Notes: generated by a model not told the origin, from the letters alone. DNA of 64,000 nt from Ophthalmolycus amberensis (GCA_024529925.1 JAFEUB010000814.1:300001-364000); one strand, 5' to 3'; positions 47,520 through 61,654 are shown, counted from the first letter of the stretch. Program-made: numbers and translations.

Positions 47520-48909
47520 AAGAAAAGTGAAATGCACTGCTAATCCCTTTAGCAAGCTGTTAGCTGTTGCATTGTGTTTGGGTGGTAACAGTGGCACTAG
47601 AAGCCCTGCCAGTGATAATCTCACATCTCTATAAGACACTCTCACCCGTGTTAACCTTGTGACCTTACAGCCCAGTGATGCTCAAACTTCAAAGGAATGT
47701 TTCCAACAATTTAAATCCCATATATCCCAACACACTCCGTTTGATAATCTCTCAAAACTCACCTGTTTTTTTGTGTGTTTTTTTTTAAAGATTCTGGGAG
47801 GCCAAAGCATTGATTTTTTTTACAAATCTCTGATGCTTGTATTTTGGACAGGTAGCAGTTGTTTGGTTTTGAGTTGACTGACAGAGGTGGTACAACTTTT
47901 CAAAGCTTTCTTGTAATTTTTTTTGTTTTTAATCTTTGTAACTGACTGTAATAACATGATAGTGACTCGCTTCTTGAATACTTTGAAACAGTTGCGTTGC
48001 ACACTAGTTGCACCCTATATATAGGAAAATTCTATATCAAGGACTATGCACCATGTGTCAAAGGGTAAAATGAGATAAAACAAACAGCACATATCCTTGT
48101 GTGATAAGATAAGTCCTATACGGTATAGTAAATACATTCAAACAACACCTCCACATGGCAAACCCGCTCTATAGTGGATAATGAAGTGAATAGTGTGTGG
48201 CAGCTCTTGATTCTTCTGCTCATATAGTCCTTCTGTTGTTGGACTGAGATTGGACTGATCATAAAATTCATACACTGGCCAGTCAACAACACCCTGCTGA
48301 AATAATACGAAGACAATTGTTTCTTATGAGACATTGAAGTTGATGCTATAAAATAAAAAAGAGAGGTTGGATTGTAGGGGAAATTTATCTGTTAATTTTC
48401 TGATATTTTCTATATTTTATGGGAAGAATGGTCAAATTCCAGGATACTAAATATGGACTCTTGTCAGTTTCAACCCCAAACAGTTGGCATCGCCCTTTAA
48501 ATCTCATATCAGTTAAACCCCAGATTCCTCCCCCTCCTCCCTCAAGTCTCTATTGTATTCCCGTATTCCCTCATCCCCAACCTCCCCCTTCAGTAATTAC
48601 ACCCAAAGTCAAAAGACGGCGCTGTCAGTCAAACACTCAACTGTCACTTTCCCTGCTTTGTCTCTCACATCTCTGTCTGTCTCTGCTGAATTAAGACTGG
48701 GCTGTCAGAGCAGTGCAGGGCTGCTCTGTATGCATTTAGAAATGTTTTGTATTTGCATGTGTGTGTGTGTGTGTGTGTGCGTGTGTGTGTGCTTATCGGA
48801 AATCAGTCTCGTTAGTTTAACTTTCTCGATAGCTGGTGGAGCCCAGTGAAGCTTCGCACATGCTCAAATCTCTTTTGATATAAAACAGGTAGCCATGTAA
48901 TGCGCTGCG

Positions 48910-48913
48910 AGTG

Positions 48914-48970
<57 letters not shown>
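48910..48970 (+). repeat. (GT)n microsatellite
   Basis: 61 bp with one TTT interruption. Confidence 0.97.
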
Positions 48971-48971
<1 letters not shown>

Positions 48972-50060
48972 AAACAGTCAGTAAAAATGTCCTGGACAGA
49001 TATTGAGTTGGTAAAACCTTTTACACTGACTATGCCACCCACAATCTCCTCGTCTCCTCTCTCATTGTGGTTTGGATGAATTAACCTGAGAAAGTCAGGA
49101 TTTTAAGTAGGCTGCACAATGGATGATTGACAGGTCTTTCCTTCATTTAGTTGTCCACACAAACCCTTCCTGCACCAGAATGGAATATCACACCACTCAT
49201 TGACCTGTCATTTATCATTCATCAAATGTATCTTTCTTATATTAAACACTCGGTTTGAGAGGTGGCTCTAGGAGGTTTGCAGCCTCCACCTCTGCAGAGG
49301 ACAGCTGCTGTATTCAGCTCTGATTCACAGCAGTTACTTTACTTTACATTTCTTCCTTGTCGTGCTATGGCCTCCTCATAGCTGGACACGGCATATTTCA
49401 CAATTTGTCGACAAAGCATCTAACGTTGGAACAGATACTAAACATACAGAGCAACAGTGAAGAAGTTGAGTTTTTATAGATCATTTGATACATGCTGTTT
49501 TTGTTGTGAAAGGGGCCTGCAGTGGCAACAAGACTGTTGCTTGTAGGATTTGTGACTCATAGAGGGCTCTCGCATGCTCGTACAAGGGTCGCAACTTAAG
49601 CCTGGCGTTTGCTACAATAAGTAAATAACACAAATTTAACAGAGAGGAAATAATAACCTGGTGCAAATCTTGCAGCTTGAATGTTGCAAGTTTGGCAAAG
49701 TGGCCCCTGGGACACGGCTACTGTCCTCCATGAAGCTTTCTGTTAGTTTTCTGAATAATTTTGCCTTCACAGTTTCGGAATCGGGCTTCATTACATATCT
49801 GCAAAGCTTAGTTTTAATATTCATGAAATGATCATCATCTAAACACTCACTAATCTGTTAAAACGGCCATTCAAGTCTTGTTTCAGGACCAATATCTTGA
49901 GGCAAAAATGGAGCTTGTGAGGTTAATTCTATGTATCAGGCAAATGCAAACACACACACATACTTTCAGTGAGAGCGGCTAATAGGGTTAATTGTCATGT
50001 AAAACCATCACTGCAGTCAACTTCACGGCCAATCACTCAAAATCTCTCTCTGACACTCTT

Positions 50061-50067
<7 letters not shown>

Positions 50068-50103
<36 letters not shown>

Positions 50104-50182
50104 CACACACGCACATATTTACACACCCTCCCATGGGATCTCGCTTTGCCCAGATGGCTTTTTTCCCGGTGGCTGTGTGCTC

Positions 50183-50215
<33 letters not shown>

Positions 50216-50381
50216 GGTGTGGGTGTGGGTGTTTGTGTGTGTGTGAGAGACCCTGGCAGGCCACAAGGGGCTTTGCGGTGAACAAGGCGCATCTTCTCCG
50301 TCTAATTAATTTACTATTATATAGCACCTGTTTCAGGCTAGATAGAGCTGAGGGCACACACACACACACACACACACACAC
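50068..50381 (+). repeat. Cluster of (AC)n, (GT)n and (CA)n microsatellites
   Basis: AC tract at 50068-50099, GT tract at 50185-50213 and CA tract at 50355-50381. Complementary tracts lie within 300 bp. Open frames here are only repeat translation. Confidence 0.95.
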
Positions 50382-52377
50382 AAGCTGATGTAATGGAGAG
50401 GTAGTGGGGGAGGTAGGGAAGAGAGGAAGGGATGGACAGATGAGGAGAGAGGGGAGAATAAAAGGCGCAGAAAGAGTTGAGGAAGGATGGAGAATATGAA
50501 AAAGCAGCAGAAGGGAGCAGTGGGGTGAGGAAGAGGAGGGAGGGATAGAGGGAGACTGTAATAAATGGGTTTTGAACTGATTATATTAAGCCTATGCTTT
50601 GATCGTGTTTAAGACCTTAAAATGGAAATATGTTTTCTCTGAAGGTGGCAGGGAGGGAGGGGGTTGGAGAGCAGCTCATTACATTTCTCCACTAGAAAAT
50701 AAAAAAAATCTGTCGCCAAACATCAGTTTTGGGGACAATCATATCATCTATCACATGATTCAGTTCTTCATCTTCATAACATCAGAGCTCTGATGTATGC
50801 TTAACTTCCTTTGTATTATGACAAAAGTAAAAAATAAAATAGACCATAAAACACAATGGAATTGTTTAAACATGTATATTGTATAAATTATAGGTATATA
50901 GTATATCGTTGTGTTTTGCACAGTAGTTTTTCTTTCATATATCTCCTCATACCAAACAAAGCAAAATTATTATTGTCAGCTGCGTGTGTTGCTTCTCTCT
51001 AAATACTGTACGTTTGCCTGTTTTTGATTTCCTCTTTCATCTCACTGACCTTCTTGCAGTTACAAGCCTTGCTCAAATACTTTAAAGTACATTTTGAAGA
51101 CTTGCATATGAAATCGCGAGCAAAGCTATAAAGAAAAGTATATTTAATGTGATGGAGCAGCCAAAAAAGTAAAAAGAAAAATGTCCATATTGGGGTAATT
51201 GACTCATGAGCATCATTTAGCTTTCGGTGTTTTTTTTATACAAGAAGGGGAACATTTAAGTGAAGTATTGGAATATTAGGTTTCATGTGTGCCAGGTAGC
51301 TGCACTGGCATTATTTCTGACATCAAAACCCACATGTCAGTCAGCCAAGCGACCAGTCAGAGTAACACATCATCTCAGCTGAATGCACTTTAATTAAGCA
51401 CAATGCAGTTCTTTCCATCTGTGGGAACAAGTAAAATAAAGCATCAATGATACAAGAACACCTCCGCTCCCAATACTGTGATAGGCTGCCACCTCATCGC
51501 TCTCCCTCTCTCTCTCTCTTTCTGAGTTCATTAGTTTCCAGACCGGTGCTCCCCCCGTATTACCATAACCTGTCAGCCGTGAAACACCACAAAACAATTT
51601 TCTCCTTGTAAAAAAAAAAGAGAGAAGAAGAAGAAGAAAAAAAACCAGCAGCCCAGCTCGCTCTGCTGCCTCCCACAGCCACAGAGAGGAGAGAGGGCGG
51701 GGAGGTTACGCTACCTGTATGTTTTTCTAATGAACACCACACTGAACTAATAAAAACATGTCAGGCAGCGAGAGATGCTTGGAGTAAGGGGGTGGATGTA
51801 AATCACCACAAAGTGGAATTAATGCAAACAAATACCTGTGTTTTCGAACAGGTGATGACTTATGAGCTGCGAGGTTCCCCGCTGTGAGTGGCTTACCAAG
51901 TTACCAGGCTGCATAATGAAACCTAATGAAATCAATCTGCTGACGCAGAAAGTGAGAATGCTTCAAGGGAGACTCCTGTTTATTTCAATGTGGACCTCGT
52001 TTGAGTAGTTTTGTCTATACCATTCTTCCTGCTTGGGATATTATTGTAAACAAAGTCATTGAGACTGCATTTATTTTTTATTTATTTATTTATTTTTCAG
52101 GGACAATGCACACTAATCAACAGTTACACTGTAAGTGAGCCAGAGTTAGCCACAGAGGCTAATTTCCATCTGCTGTCCCCGGCCAGATGTTTCAAGGCAG
52201 CCTAAAATAACAAAATCTCAAATTGAAACGGAGATGTGTTAACCACACTACAAGTTGAAGGGGGAAAGAAACATTAATGGTCAGAAGATTAGACGGGTTG
52301 TAAACAAACTGGTGTATCCAGATTATATACTAGTTTTGGTTAAACCAAAAAGCGAGTGCACCTTAAATGTCAGTGAT

Positions 52378-52379
<2 letters not shown>

Positions 52380-52427
<48 letters not shown>

Positions 52428-53800
52428 TGTACTTTATTTATCCCCAGGGGGAAATTTGTATGTTACAGCAGCAAGACACACCAATTAGCAAAGTAGCAGA
52501 GTAACCAAAAATATTAACTTTAAAAAATGCACAATAGAATAACAGAGTAGGACAAATTAAATATCAGAATATAGAATATATAAGATAAAACAACAAAAAT
52601 GCACAGTATATACAATGAAATAGAATAGTGTTGAGTTATCTGACTAGGTGAAGAACAGTAGTGCAAAAGTCAACCCCAGCAAACAACAGTGAAGCAGTGT
52701 GTAGTTATGTGGAGGATGATCTGGCCAGAGCTGTTTTATTGTAAAGTCTTATTGCAGAGGGCAGGAATGTTCTCCTGTAGTCTGTCCTTGTGACAGACAC
52801 AGATATCTTTCCGCTGTCCCTGCAGGAGGTGGATGGAGAGGGTGGTCCGGGTTATCCAATATGGATGATAGTTTCTTCAGTGTCCTCCTCTCCACCACCT
52901 CTTCCAGATTGTCTTGTTTGCAGCCGATGATGGAGCCGGCCTTCTTAACTAGTTTGTTAAGTCTGTTGGTGTCTCCGGCTCCAATGCTGCTCCCCCAGCA
53001 GACTACGGCCAAGTAAAGTGCACTGGCCACAACAGACTGGTAGAACATCTCCAGCATCCGCCCACTCCACAGTCCTCCACTACTGCCCTGTACTGCCTCC
53101 TCCCGTCCGTCCCTTATACACCCGACCACTGCAGAGTCATCAGAGAACTTCTGCAGATGGCATGACACAGAGTTGTACTGGAAGTCAGTGGTGTACAAGG
53201 TGAACAGGAAGGGAGACAGAACAGTTCTCTGTGGGGCTCCAGTATCACTGACCACCGTATCAGACAGCACACGGCCCAGTCGGACAAACTGTGGTCTGCC
53301 TGTGAGGTAGTCAGTGATCCAGGAGACGGTGGACGCGTTCACCCCCACCACCCGCAGCTTGGGCCAGGACCAGCCTCTCCAGCACCTTCATCACATGAGA
53401 TGTGAGGGCAACTGGTCGGTAGTCATTGAGGCCAGATGGTGTCGTCTTCTTCGGTACAGGAACAAAGCACGACGTCTTCCACAGCACCGGGACTTCCTCC
53501 TGCTTCAGGCTCAGGTTGTATAGGTGTTGAAGGACATTAGACAGCTGGATGGCGCAGGTCTTCAGGACCCTGGGGCTGATGCCATCAGGTCCCGCAGCCT
53601 TGCCTTGGTGGAGTCTCTCCAGCTGTCTTCTCACCTGGCCAGTCGTCACAGAGAGGAGGGGGGGGGGGGGGGAGGGTGGAAGAGCCCTTTGATGTTGAGG
53701 GCTCTGTGTCCATGCAGCTCACCAGGGGGGACAGAGGGGGAGGTGTTTGGGAGGTGTGGTGTGTGTGGAGGAGACAGATGAGGGCTCTACCTACTGCTTT
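52380..53800 (-). mobile_element. Internally deleted LINE (non-LTR retrotransposon) with (ATCT)n tail
   Basis: Reverse-transcriptase-derived frames on the - strand. 53649-53311 carries GKAAGPDGISPRVLKTCA and NDYRPVALTSHVMKVLERLV. 53351-52749 carries VSWITDYLTGRPQFVRLG, GAP-TVLSPFLFTLYTTDF and MFYQSVVASALYLAVVCWG. From the family I know, the block between LVLAQ and SWITDYL is missing (including the first catalytic Asp region) and another of similar size between GCIRDG and MLEMFYQ. The catalytic YADD-type position reads FSDDS. The 3' end, GGGGATAAATAAAGTACAT then (ATCT)n, is typical of fish L2/CR1/Rex-like LINEs; the exact clade is not determined. Confidence 0.9.
52381..52428 (+). repeat. (ATAG)n tail of the LINE
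   Basis: Twelve tetranucleotide units directly abutting the LINE 3' end. Confidence 0.97.
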
Positions 53801-54913
53801 TCAGATCAAAACCCGTATTGTCATCAGAAAGCTCAAGTTTTAAAACATGGCAGTTGACAGAAGAGTCGTAGATCGTGCAAACCAACTCTCTAAAGGAGAC
53901 CATCCCTCCCAAGAAGAACGACTCCAAAAATACATGTTTTTATTCGAGTGGCCGAGGAATTATGACAAACGCAAGCCGAGTTAGTCAGGTGACCTTATTT
54001 TAAAGCAACAGAGTCTACATAAGGAGGCGGTTGGAGCAGATGTATTGCTAAACAATAAACAAAACATCAGACTTTAAGCGGCTCCTGTCACTGACCCTCC
54101 TCCAGTTACTGCAAAATCATTCAACTTTTAGATGTCAGATTATTTGAAATGTTCCCTAGTGGGAAAATCTCCCATAGCCTCTATATTCTCACCTTGTTCA
54201 AAACATCACACTTTTCCGCATCTTTCAACTTTGCCTGCGTGAGGCTTTGCGCTGTTGATGTTTAATTTCCTGACAACCGTGTGGCCCAAATAATGCTGCT
54301 TGCTCCATTTAAGGTGGACTCTCCCCTTGAACACCTCACTGTTTCAACAGCGACCGTTTACCTTGCAGTCCGCTCAATGTGTTTGTTCCGATAAAACATC
54401 TCTCCCTGCCAATTAAAAGTCTGAATCCTCGGTGCTGACGGGCGAGGCCGCTGAAGGTGTGTTCCTGTTAATATTGACGCATTAGTTTTGTTTGGGTGAC
54501 TCTTTTCTTCCCGAAAAGGTTCTTTCAAAAGCTGGACGTGTTTACGCTCACAAAGACAAACATCAGCAGGATCACACGTACTGTCCAGGTACTTAAAACC
54601 TCGAGCGGAATGGAAAATTAGCTACAATCTAAATTAAAATGTCTTTATATGCATCATTTCAGTGGTTAAAAAAATCTGTTTTATTTTTAATGTCTCCACT
54701 TAACTTTACTAAACTAAACTACAATGCTCCTTGCCTTTCTGTTTCATGGTGTCTTTTTCCTTTCCTGCCCATTTGTAATAGAACTAAAATGATTAGCTTT
54801 GTTTGTTTCTGGAGCTTTGGGCTTTTTCCAATTTCACCTTCAGTTAGCAATAAAAGAGTCAGTTGCTTCACTTAGAGTGACCAAGATGCCATTGGCTCTG
54901 TATATACTGTATA

Positions 54914-54919
<6 letters not shown>

Positions 54920-54958
<39 letters not shown>
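54920..54958 (+). repeat. (GT)n microsatellite
   Basis: About 39 bp of GT ending in GTATGTGTGG. Confidence 0.96.
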
Positions 54959-54959
<1 letters not shown>

Positions 54960-56199
54960 GTTGAAATGTGCTATAGATCCTCTCTAGGTTGTGTGTGTGC
55001 CTGTTTATCCTCTCTCATCCTCCTCTTTTGTCGTGCTATAGGGGATCTGTCACTTGCACACAGACTCTGTCACTGTCTGTTTCTGGCTCAGGTTCTCCAG
55101 CAGGACAGTGTTCACATCCGGACATTCATACTGGGAGCTGACCAGTAGGATCTCCATCTTCTACTGGTAGACACTTAATAGGAGTGTTGTTTGAGAGTCA
55201 TATACTGTTCCAATCCTTCTGTCTCACATACACAGACAATTTTATTAAAAACAAACACACATTTGCAGTGGAATATCTGTAGTCTCAGCATTTATTTTTG
55301 TCTTTAACTATAAGGCGTCTTGTACATTTCCATTTTTTCTGGAGGCCTTCACTGGAGCAAAACTGATATTGGGATTTTGAGGTCAACATAAACACAACTA
55401 CGTAATTTTGACACTGTTTCTCAGTGACTTCAAACATATCTTTATCAATTCTATAATGACTTTTCTTATCCATCTACCTACAAATACATCAAATACTAAT
55501 AAATCTGCCGTTACCTAATATGGACCCCTTAACGTTTGAATGTTAACTTACTTGTTGGGTTCCTGTCCTCACTGGTTCTCTTGGTTCCTAGCTAGCAGAG
55601 ATATGACCTATAGGTCCAAAATGTAGGACTCTTATATACCTATATTTTTAAATTACCTTGTTTGTTGACATCCGCAGCTGAAATTAGAACACGCTTTGGG
55701 ATTGCATGGACAAAAATGTTTGGGTCAATTTGCTCCTTTTCAAAAAATCTCGATGTGTTTTGGTGAAATAAAAAAATAAAAAATACATATATACTCATGT
55801 TCATGCACATACCAACGCTTTGGTCGGGCTGCTAGGTTTGTTGTTGCTTCCATTTATGGATCACAGCAAAAAAGGATCAGACTTAATGTTTTTGGTAGCA
55901 AATCTTAATCCGTTTCCAGAAATAGCAAATCAAATTTTTACAAAAATGTGTGGACACAGACAAACATGCACACCTCTAACAAGCAGCTGTTTTCCATCCT
56001 AATATTTATTTTCTCACTTTCTCCTTCCTCTCATTTCCACATCAATGTGTAAGCGTGCATGCATGCGTGTGCGTGTGTGTGTGTGTGTGCAGGTGATTAC
56101 AGTCTGAAGGCTCCCCTACTTACCTTGGTCTGAACAATAGAGAGCTGTGAATAGGAGCTGCTCACGTGGTTTACTATAATGGCCTTGCCGGGCCAGACG

Positions 56200-56202
<3 letters not shown>

Positions 56203-56246
<44 letters not shown>
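56203..56246 (+). repeat. (TG)n microsatellite
   Basis: 44 bp of TG. Confidence 0.97.
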
Positions 56247-56247
<1 letters not shown>

Positions 56248-57899
56248 CTCTCTGTGTGTGTGTTTGAGACGTATAGAAACAATGCGTGTGCTGTTGGCTG
56301 TATAATTACAGGCGTAATCTTACTATGCAGATGGTTTCATTCACCAGAGCGGGGGAGTGGGGGAGAGATGTAATGACATAAAGAGTATAGGTTGCAATAT
56401 ATTAAGAATAATATAGGCTTACTCTGGTTTGTGCGGTTGTAATGGCATCCTGTGACACATGGCCTGGACTGAGAAAGGTGAAATTACAGTGTATCACGGG
56501 AGCGCGGAAGAATAATGGTAGTTCAGCAGGCACATGTGACACTGCACCAGTAGGGTAAGAAGGGAAATACCGCCGAATGTGTGTCATTCAGCAGCTCTGC
56601 GCCTCCGTAAAGCGTCACACCGCTGCTGAATTATCAGTCTTATTGATGCCATGTTATTGACTGCACCCATAATGTACATTTGTCAGATGCTTGCTTTCTA
56701 GACAATAAAAAACAATAAAAAAAGCATAAAAATGAAAAAGGAGTATTCTGAAATTTGCCTGTGCACGGCTCCACAGACGAATAGACCGGGAAACATTGAT
56801 TCGTTCTATTTTTGTGGTTTTAAACAGCTGTGACATGGCCTTAATTCACGTGTGCTTCAGGGTCAACATTTTGCCTCCACAGTCTGTTTGCAGTCTTTTT
56901 ACCAACACGAGAAGCCGTGTAGCGCTTGGTTCAGGGTCAAATGTATGATTGAAATGTGTCGGCAGAGGTGAAGTAAAAAAGTACCGTTGATGTGTGTGTG
57001 TGTGTGTGTAATGTTGTCTTACTTTGTGAAACCTTCGCTAAATTCTTTCATACTTCCCTTTGCCACATGTTCTGGGACTAAATAGTTGTAAGTAATGTGT
57101 TCAGTTCTTACTTGTTTGTCGTTTGAGCAGTATACATTTTTCAACATTTTCTGACATTCTATAGACCAAAGGAAACCTCTTTCAGTGGCTATGGAGGTCT
57201 GTAGATGGTCCGACTCTTCTGATAATGGTGTTTTATTTTAGATTCTTGGCTGGTTGAAGTTTATCTGGGTTCGGTCTCCATCTTGGCGCTGTAACGCCTG
57301 CCTTCAGATGATTGGTGGCTAGGCTAATGATTGTGTCCAAAAAGGGAACTTCTTTACTTATGGGCTCGTTTTGTTGACACTATATTTGCTTTCCATTAAT
57401 AAACTCTCCTCTCAAGTGGGTTAAGATCAGTGTCTAGCCCACAGTGTTAGATAGAGATAAACTCAACACTCGTAACAGACTTTCTACTGTAGATCTCTGT
57501 GGCGCTCTCTCTCCTCCTCGCTGTATGTCTCTTGCCTCTCTTGCTCATTGTCTAGAGAAGATTACAGAGGGGGAGATACTCCGAGAGAGAGATGGAGGAG
57601 GGGGGAAGAGTTGGAATCCTCAAGTATTTAGCAGCCAGTTAATGTACTGAGGGATAATACGACGTGTCCACAGGCAGCGTCTTTATGTCCGATGTGTTTT
57701 TACCAGCTTCTCAGCAGCTTGGCAGTGTTTACACACTCTAATAACAAGTGGCGTCTTTCAGGGACCCTTCGGTTCATTCACCATTCAACCGCCAGTCCGG
57801 CTTTAGCCTAATCCCCTCCCCCCCTCGGCACACCGCTCCCATACAAAACACAAGATTTCAATTTTTCACTGTAATTGCCTGGTTTTTAATTCCTCGCAC

Positions 57900-58240
57900 G
57901 CCATCAAGCCAAGATTGGAGCTCTAGCCAGATTTCAGGGAGGGGAGGTCATCCTGGGACTGTTGGGCAGCAAAGATTTTGGGGCGGGAGAGTCGCAGATT
58001 TGGGCGGCTTGGAAGTGGAACTGGGCGAAAGGGAAGTAGTTAGGAAGCGGTCTGCGTGGCTACGATAAAAAGTAAGAAATTAAAACGTCTTAGTTCTTGA
58101 ACGGCGGCGGCTGAAGCCCGCCGTTGTCCACTGCGCGAGTAATCTGCTCTGCGCTGTGAGAGCGAGAGGCCTGCTGGGGCTTGGATGGAGGGAAAAGTGG
58201 CACAAAATGGGGGAAAAAAAATAAACGAGGAGTTTGTGGG
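57900..58240. other. CpG-enriched stretch, possible promoter
   Basis: Contains GGGGCGGGAG, GGGCGG, ACGGCGGCGGC and CACTGCGCGAG within 200 bp. No exon with good coding signal follows on either strand, so promoter function is only a possibility. Confidence 0.3.
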
Positions 58241-58393
58241 CGACATTCAATGTAAACTTTCATCTTTGGTATAGGGCTGCTGTGTGGTCATCAAACAGCT
58301 AACACAGACGTAGATTGAAATACTGCACTGTTCCCCTCTAGTCATGTGGTCGGGCCAGGATGGACAGTCAGGATGTTTGTCCAGGTTTTGATT

Positions 58394-58555
<162 letters not shown>

Positions 58556-58839
58556 AGTTCACATGGTTCACTTGGTTATTTATCTAACAGTAACATTATC
58601 AAGGTGTCTGCTGTTGGTGTCTCTGGCTATCATCAACCCCTTTTATAGTCATTTTTGAACTGATTGAATTATCTGAAAAGTAAAGGATGACGACACATTC
58701 TAACACATTCTGGTGGATTTGTGCATTCTATAATGTGTAGTGGAAGATGAGTGTCAACCAAAACTGAGCTGATCCTCATCATTACAACTTAATCATCATA
58801 TTTTTGTTTTCTCTGACTACCTAATGCATGCCTTTCGGC

Positions 58840-59055
58840 ATATTTGGGTTTCTCAAAAAACTGTTAATTAAATATTATACAGAGATAAGTTACTATTTTT
58901 CCGTCCTGAGGGCGGTAGAATATTCGAAACACCTCTCAATATTATGCACTTGAGTAGTACCAACATCACTACTAGCTATGACCAAAAAGGCCGTGATAAA
59001 AGGAGACCGTGTTGCAGAACAGTTGTATTAAGTAAGTGGCCACTGAGTGTATCTC
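58840..59055 (+). mobile_element. Probable DNA-transposon end
   Basis: TTAAGTAAGTGGCCACTGAGTGTA at its right end resembles a terminus shared by an abundant fish DNA element. No transposase is seen and the left boundary is not clear. Confidence 0.45.
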
Positions 59056-59244
59056 ACCATCCATGGTGGGACTTAATACAAGCCATATATATATATGGTG
59101 TGGGTTTGGTCTGGGGCTGGTCCTCATGAGCTCGCCTCTTTGGTTCTAGTTAAGATAATTCATTTTCATCTTCAACATACAAGCTCCATAAGGATATCGT
59201 TTTCTGTGTTTGGTGAAAAAAAGAACATCACTGGGCTGCACAGA

Positions 59245-59531
59245 GTGCTGACATTAACCCCATCCAACACCTTTGGATTGAACTGGAGCCCACGACTGTG
59301 AGGCAGGCCTTATTGCCCCACATCACTGCCCGACCTCACTCCTGTGGCTCAATGGGAGCAAATCTCTGCAGTCGGGTTCCAAAATGTTGCTGAAAGCCTG
59401 AAACCAAAAGAGTAAAGGCTGTTAGGGAAGCAAATCAATGGCCGTCGTTTTGCAATGAGACGCTCAACAAGCATAAGTTGATGTATTGTTTGGGTGTCCA
59501 CTGTCTTACTTACATTCAGTCATGTGGTGTA
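59245..59531 (+). mobile_element. Tc1/mariner-like transposon remnant
   Basis: AACCCCATCCAACACCTTTG, a degraded match to the LNPIEHLW-type C-terminal transposase coding region, then GCAGGCCTTATTGCCCCACA and CCCGACCTCACTCCTGTGG. It ends GGGTGTCCAC with a CATGTGGTGTA terminus. Only the 3' part remains and the frame is broken. Confidence 0.7.
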
Positions 59532-60072
59532 CTTTTACTCGGATAAACTGTGTGACTCGCGTCCGTAAACATCACCAACATATGTTGTGTGTTTCCCCAC
59601 ATGCAGACATCTGCTCGCAGGTTTGATGATCTGATTGTAGCTCCTCAAAACTGAATCTGCCCACATTTAGCTGATCTAAACACAGCTGATATAATGCGGA
59701 TTCACACTTCTCTCTCTCTCTCATACTAACAGCGCTATTATCTTCAAGTGTACAGGTAAAAGGCTTTGATTTTCCTTTTAATTTGGCTTCTGCTTGGTGC
59801 TGGGATGGTTTCCAAAACTCACTATTCTCTCTCTCTCTCTCTCTCTCTCACTCTCTCTTTCTCTCTCTGTCTTTCTCTCCTTCTCTTCCACACCTGTTAG
59901 CGCCCCACAGATGTGCGCTTGCTGCGCCGTATATTTGTTCGAACAACAACACCGTCTCCCATCATCAAACTCAGGATGAGCTGAAACAATCAGGCAGCAT
60001 TTAAGCTGAGCGCTGGCCAGCTGTACTGCCCATTACCTCCATTCACACTCAAAACGCACTCACTCTCACTCA

Positions 60073-60074
<2 letters not shown>

Positions 60075-60116
<42 letters not shown>
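60075..60116 (+). repeat. (CA)n microsatellite
   Basis: 42 bp of CA. Confidence 0.97.
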
Positions 60117-60117
<1 letters not shown>

Positions 60118-61356
60118 CGGCAGCAAACATGAATGTACTGAATATATCCACAAGAGAGTGGTTATTCTTCGTTTCCTGTCACTCATTAAGGTTTGAGCCG
60201 TCCTCTCATTTATCTGCTCATCATTGAGCTGCTTTGATCGCAGCTCAGCGAACATCGCAGTGGCCTCAAACAAAAGAGGGATATTCTGACAGTCACAGTG
60301 TTTTGTTTTTCGTCTCTTCAGAGTCTTTGATTTATTGCTAATGAGGATGAGGGTATAGCGTTGATTGTGTTGGAGGAGGACAGCCTTACCTGCCAGACAT
60401 CATCACTCCTGCTTACTTTTAGTGTTAGGGAACGCTGCAGCTGTGCCATATTATTGTTACTCAGAACTTCCTGTCATAAGGACAGCAGATTTATTTGGCA
60501 ACAAAATAAGAGAGAAAGTGGAGGCTGCTTACAATGCCAACCTGTAGTTTTACAGTTATACAGTCATTTTAGCACACAGCTACAATCAAGAATGATAAAA
60601 CAAACAAAGAATACACCCGAGTTTTACAAAATTTTAAAGACTGTCTTCACCAGATAATCAACAGCACTGATCATTTCAAGCAACCTCTTACCACCACGAG
60701 TAGTTGCCGTCCTTTAAAACACATCACAGGGAGAACGTTAGATGGTTGAGTCAACACATCTTCGGTTTCTTTTAAACAGTTCCTCTAGAATTAACTGTGA
60801 CTAAGATTGTTACCCAACCTCATCCAAGTAGTTTTATTGCTGAAACTTAACACATCTGATCCATAGAGGTGGCAGATTGGATTTACAAGATACTGGCAAT
60901 TTGTCATTTACTGCTGGTTTGAGGACTTGTTGAGTCTCCGGGAAGTTGACCAATTCATGTGCTTGTGTGCTATGCTAACTCTTTAGCTTTGAGTTACACC
61001 ACATCACCAGTATTAACCCGTAGAGTTTTATTTCAGTTGTTGAATGGCTTTTGTATTCATAATTTGGACAACTAACTATTATTTTCATCATCGATTAGTC
61101 TGAAAAATATTCTCTCCATTAACTTCCTAAAAAACTAAGGTGATGTCCGACCAACTAAAAATAGCTTATCACATTAGATAAAGAAAACCGGCAAATTTAG
61201 AAGCTGGATTTTTGCTGAGAGATTTTTTCTTGAAAAAAGGTACATTTATGCTGCAGGTTCATTTTTCTGAGACAAGGTTGTCTTGGTAATGTAGACCTGC
61301 AGGACTCCCCAGTTCATGGAAGTCTTCTAAATAAGCTACACTTGTGTATTTAAGGT

Positions 61357-61654
61357 GGGGGGGGGGGGGGGGGGCTACAGTGGTGTGGAGATGTGGTTGG
61401 CGGGACACTGTGCACTTCATCAATTACCTGCAGGTCCTAACCTGTGGTACTAGGATGACCTACGGGCCCGAGAGGTTAATAAACTATCTCAGCTGTGTGT
61501 AATTGACAAGCGCACACACAGAGAAATAGTCAGACTGTGATGGTTTTTCTCTCTGCAGCCCCTCCTCTTTTTTATTTTTTTAATCTCCTTTCTCTTTTGT
61601 GTCCTTGGGTTCCAGCGTTCCTCCCTCCATCTCAGCCCCCCCCCCCCCCCCCCC
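61357..61654 (+). repeat. G18 and C19 homopolymers about 260 bp apart
   Basis: G-run at 61357-61374 and C-run at 61636-61654, complementary to each other and each able to form quadruplex or i-motif. Confidence 0.95.

Noticed and set aside
50033..50388. Long open frames on both strands
   Set aside because: They are translations of CA/GT microsatellites.
60350..60547. Open stretch ending AAAVPYYCYSELPVIRTADLFGNKIREKVEAAYNANL, taken at first as a terminal exon
   Set aside because: The acceptor is weak, an overlapping frame is equally open, codon bias is poor and no family is recognised.
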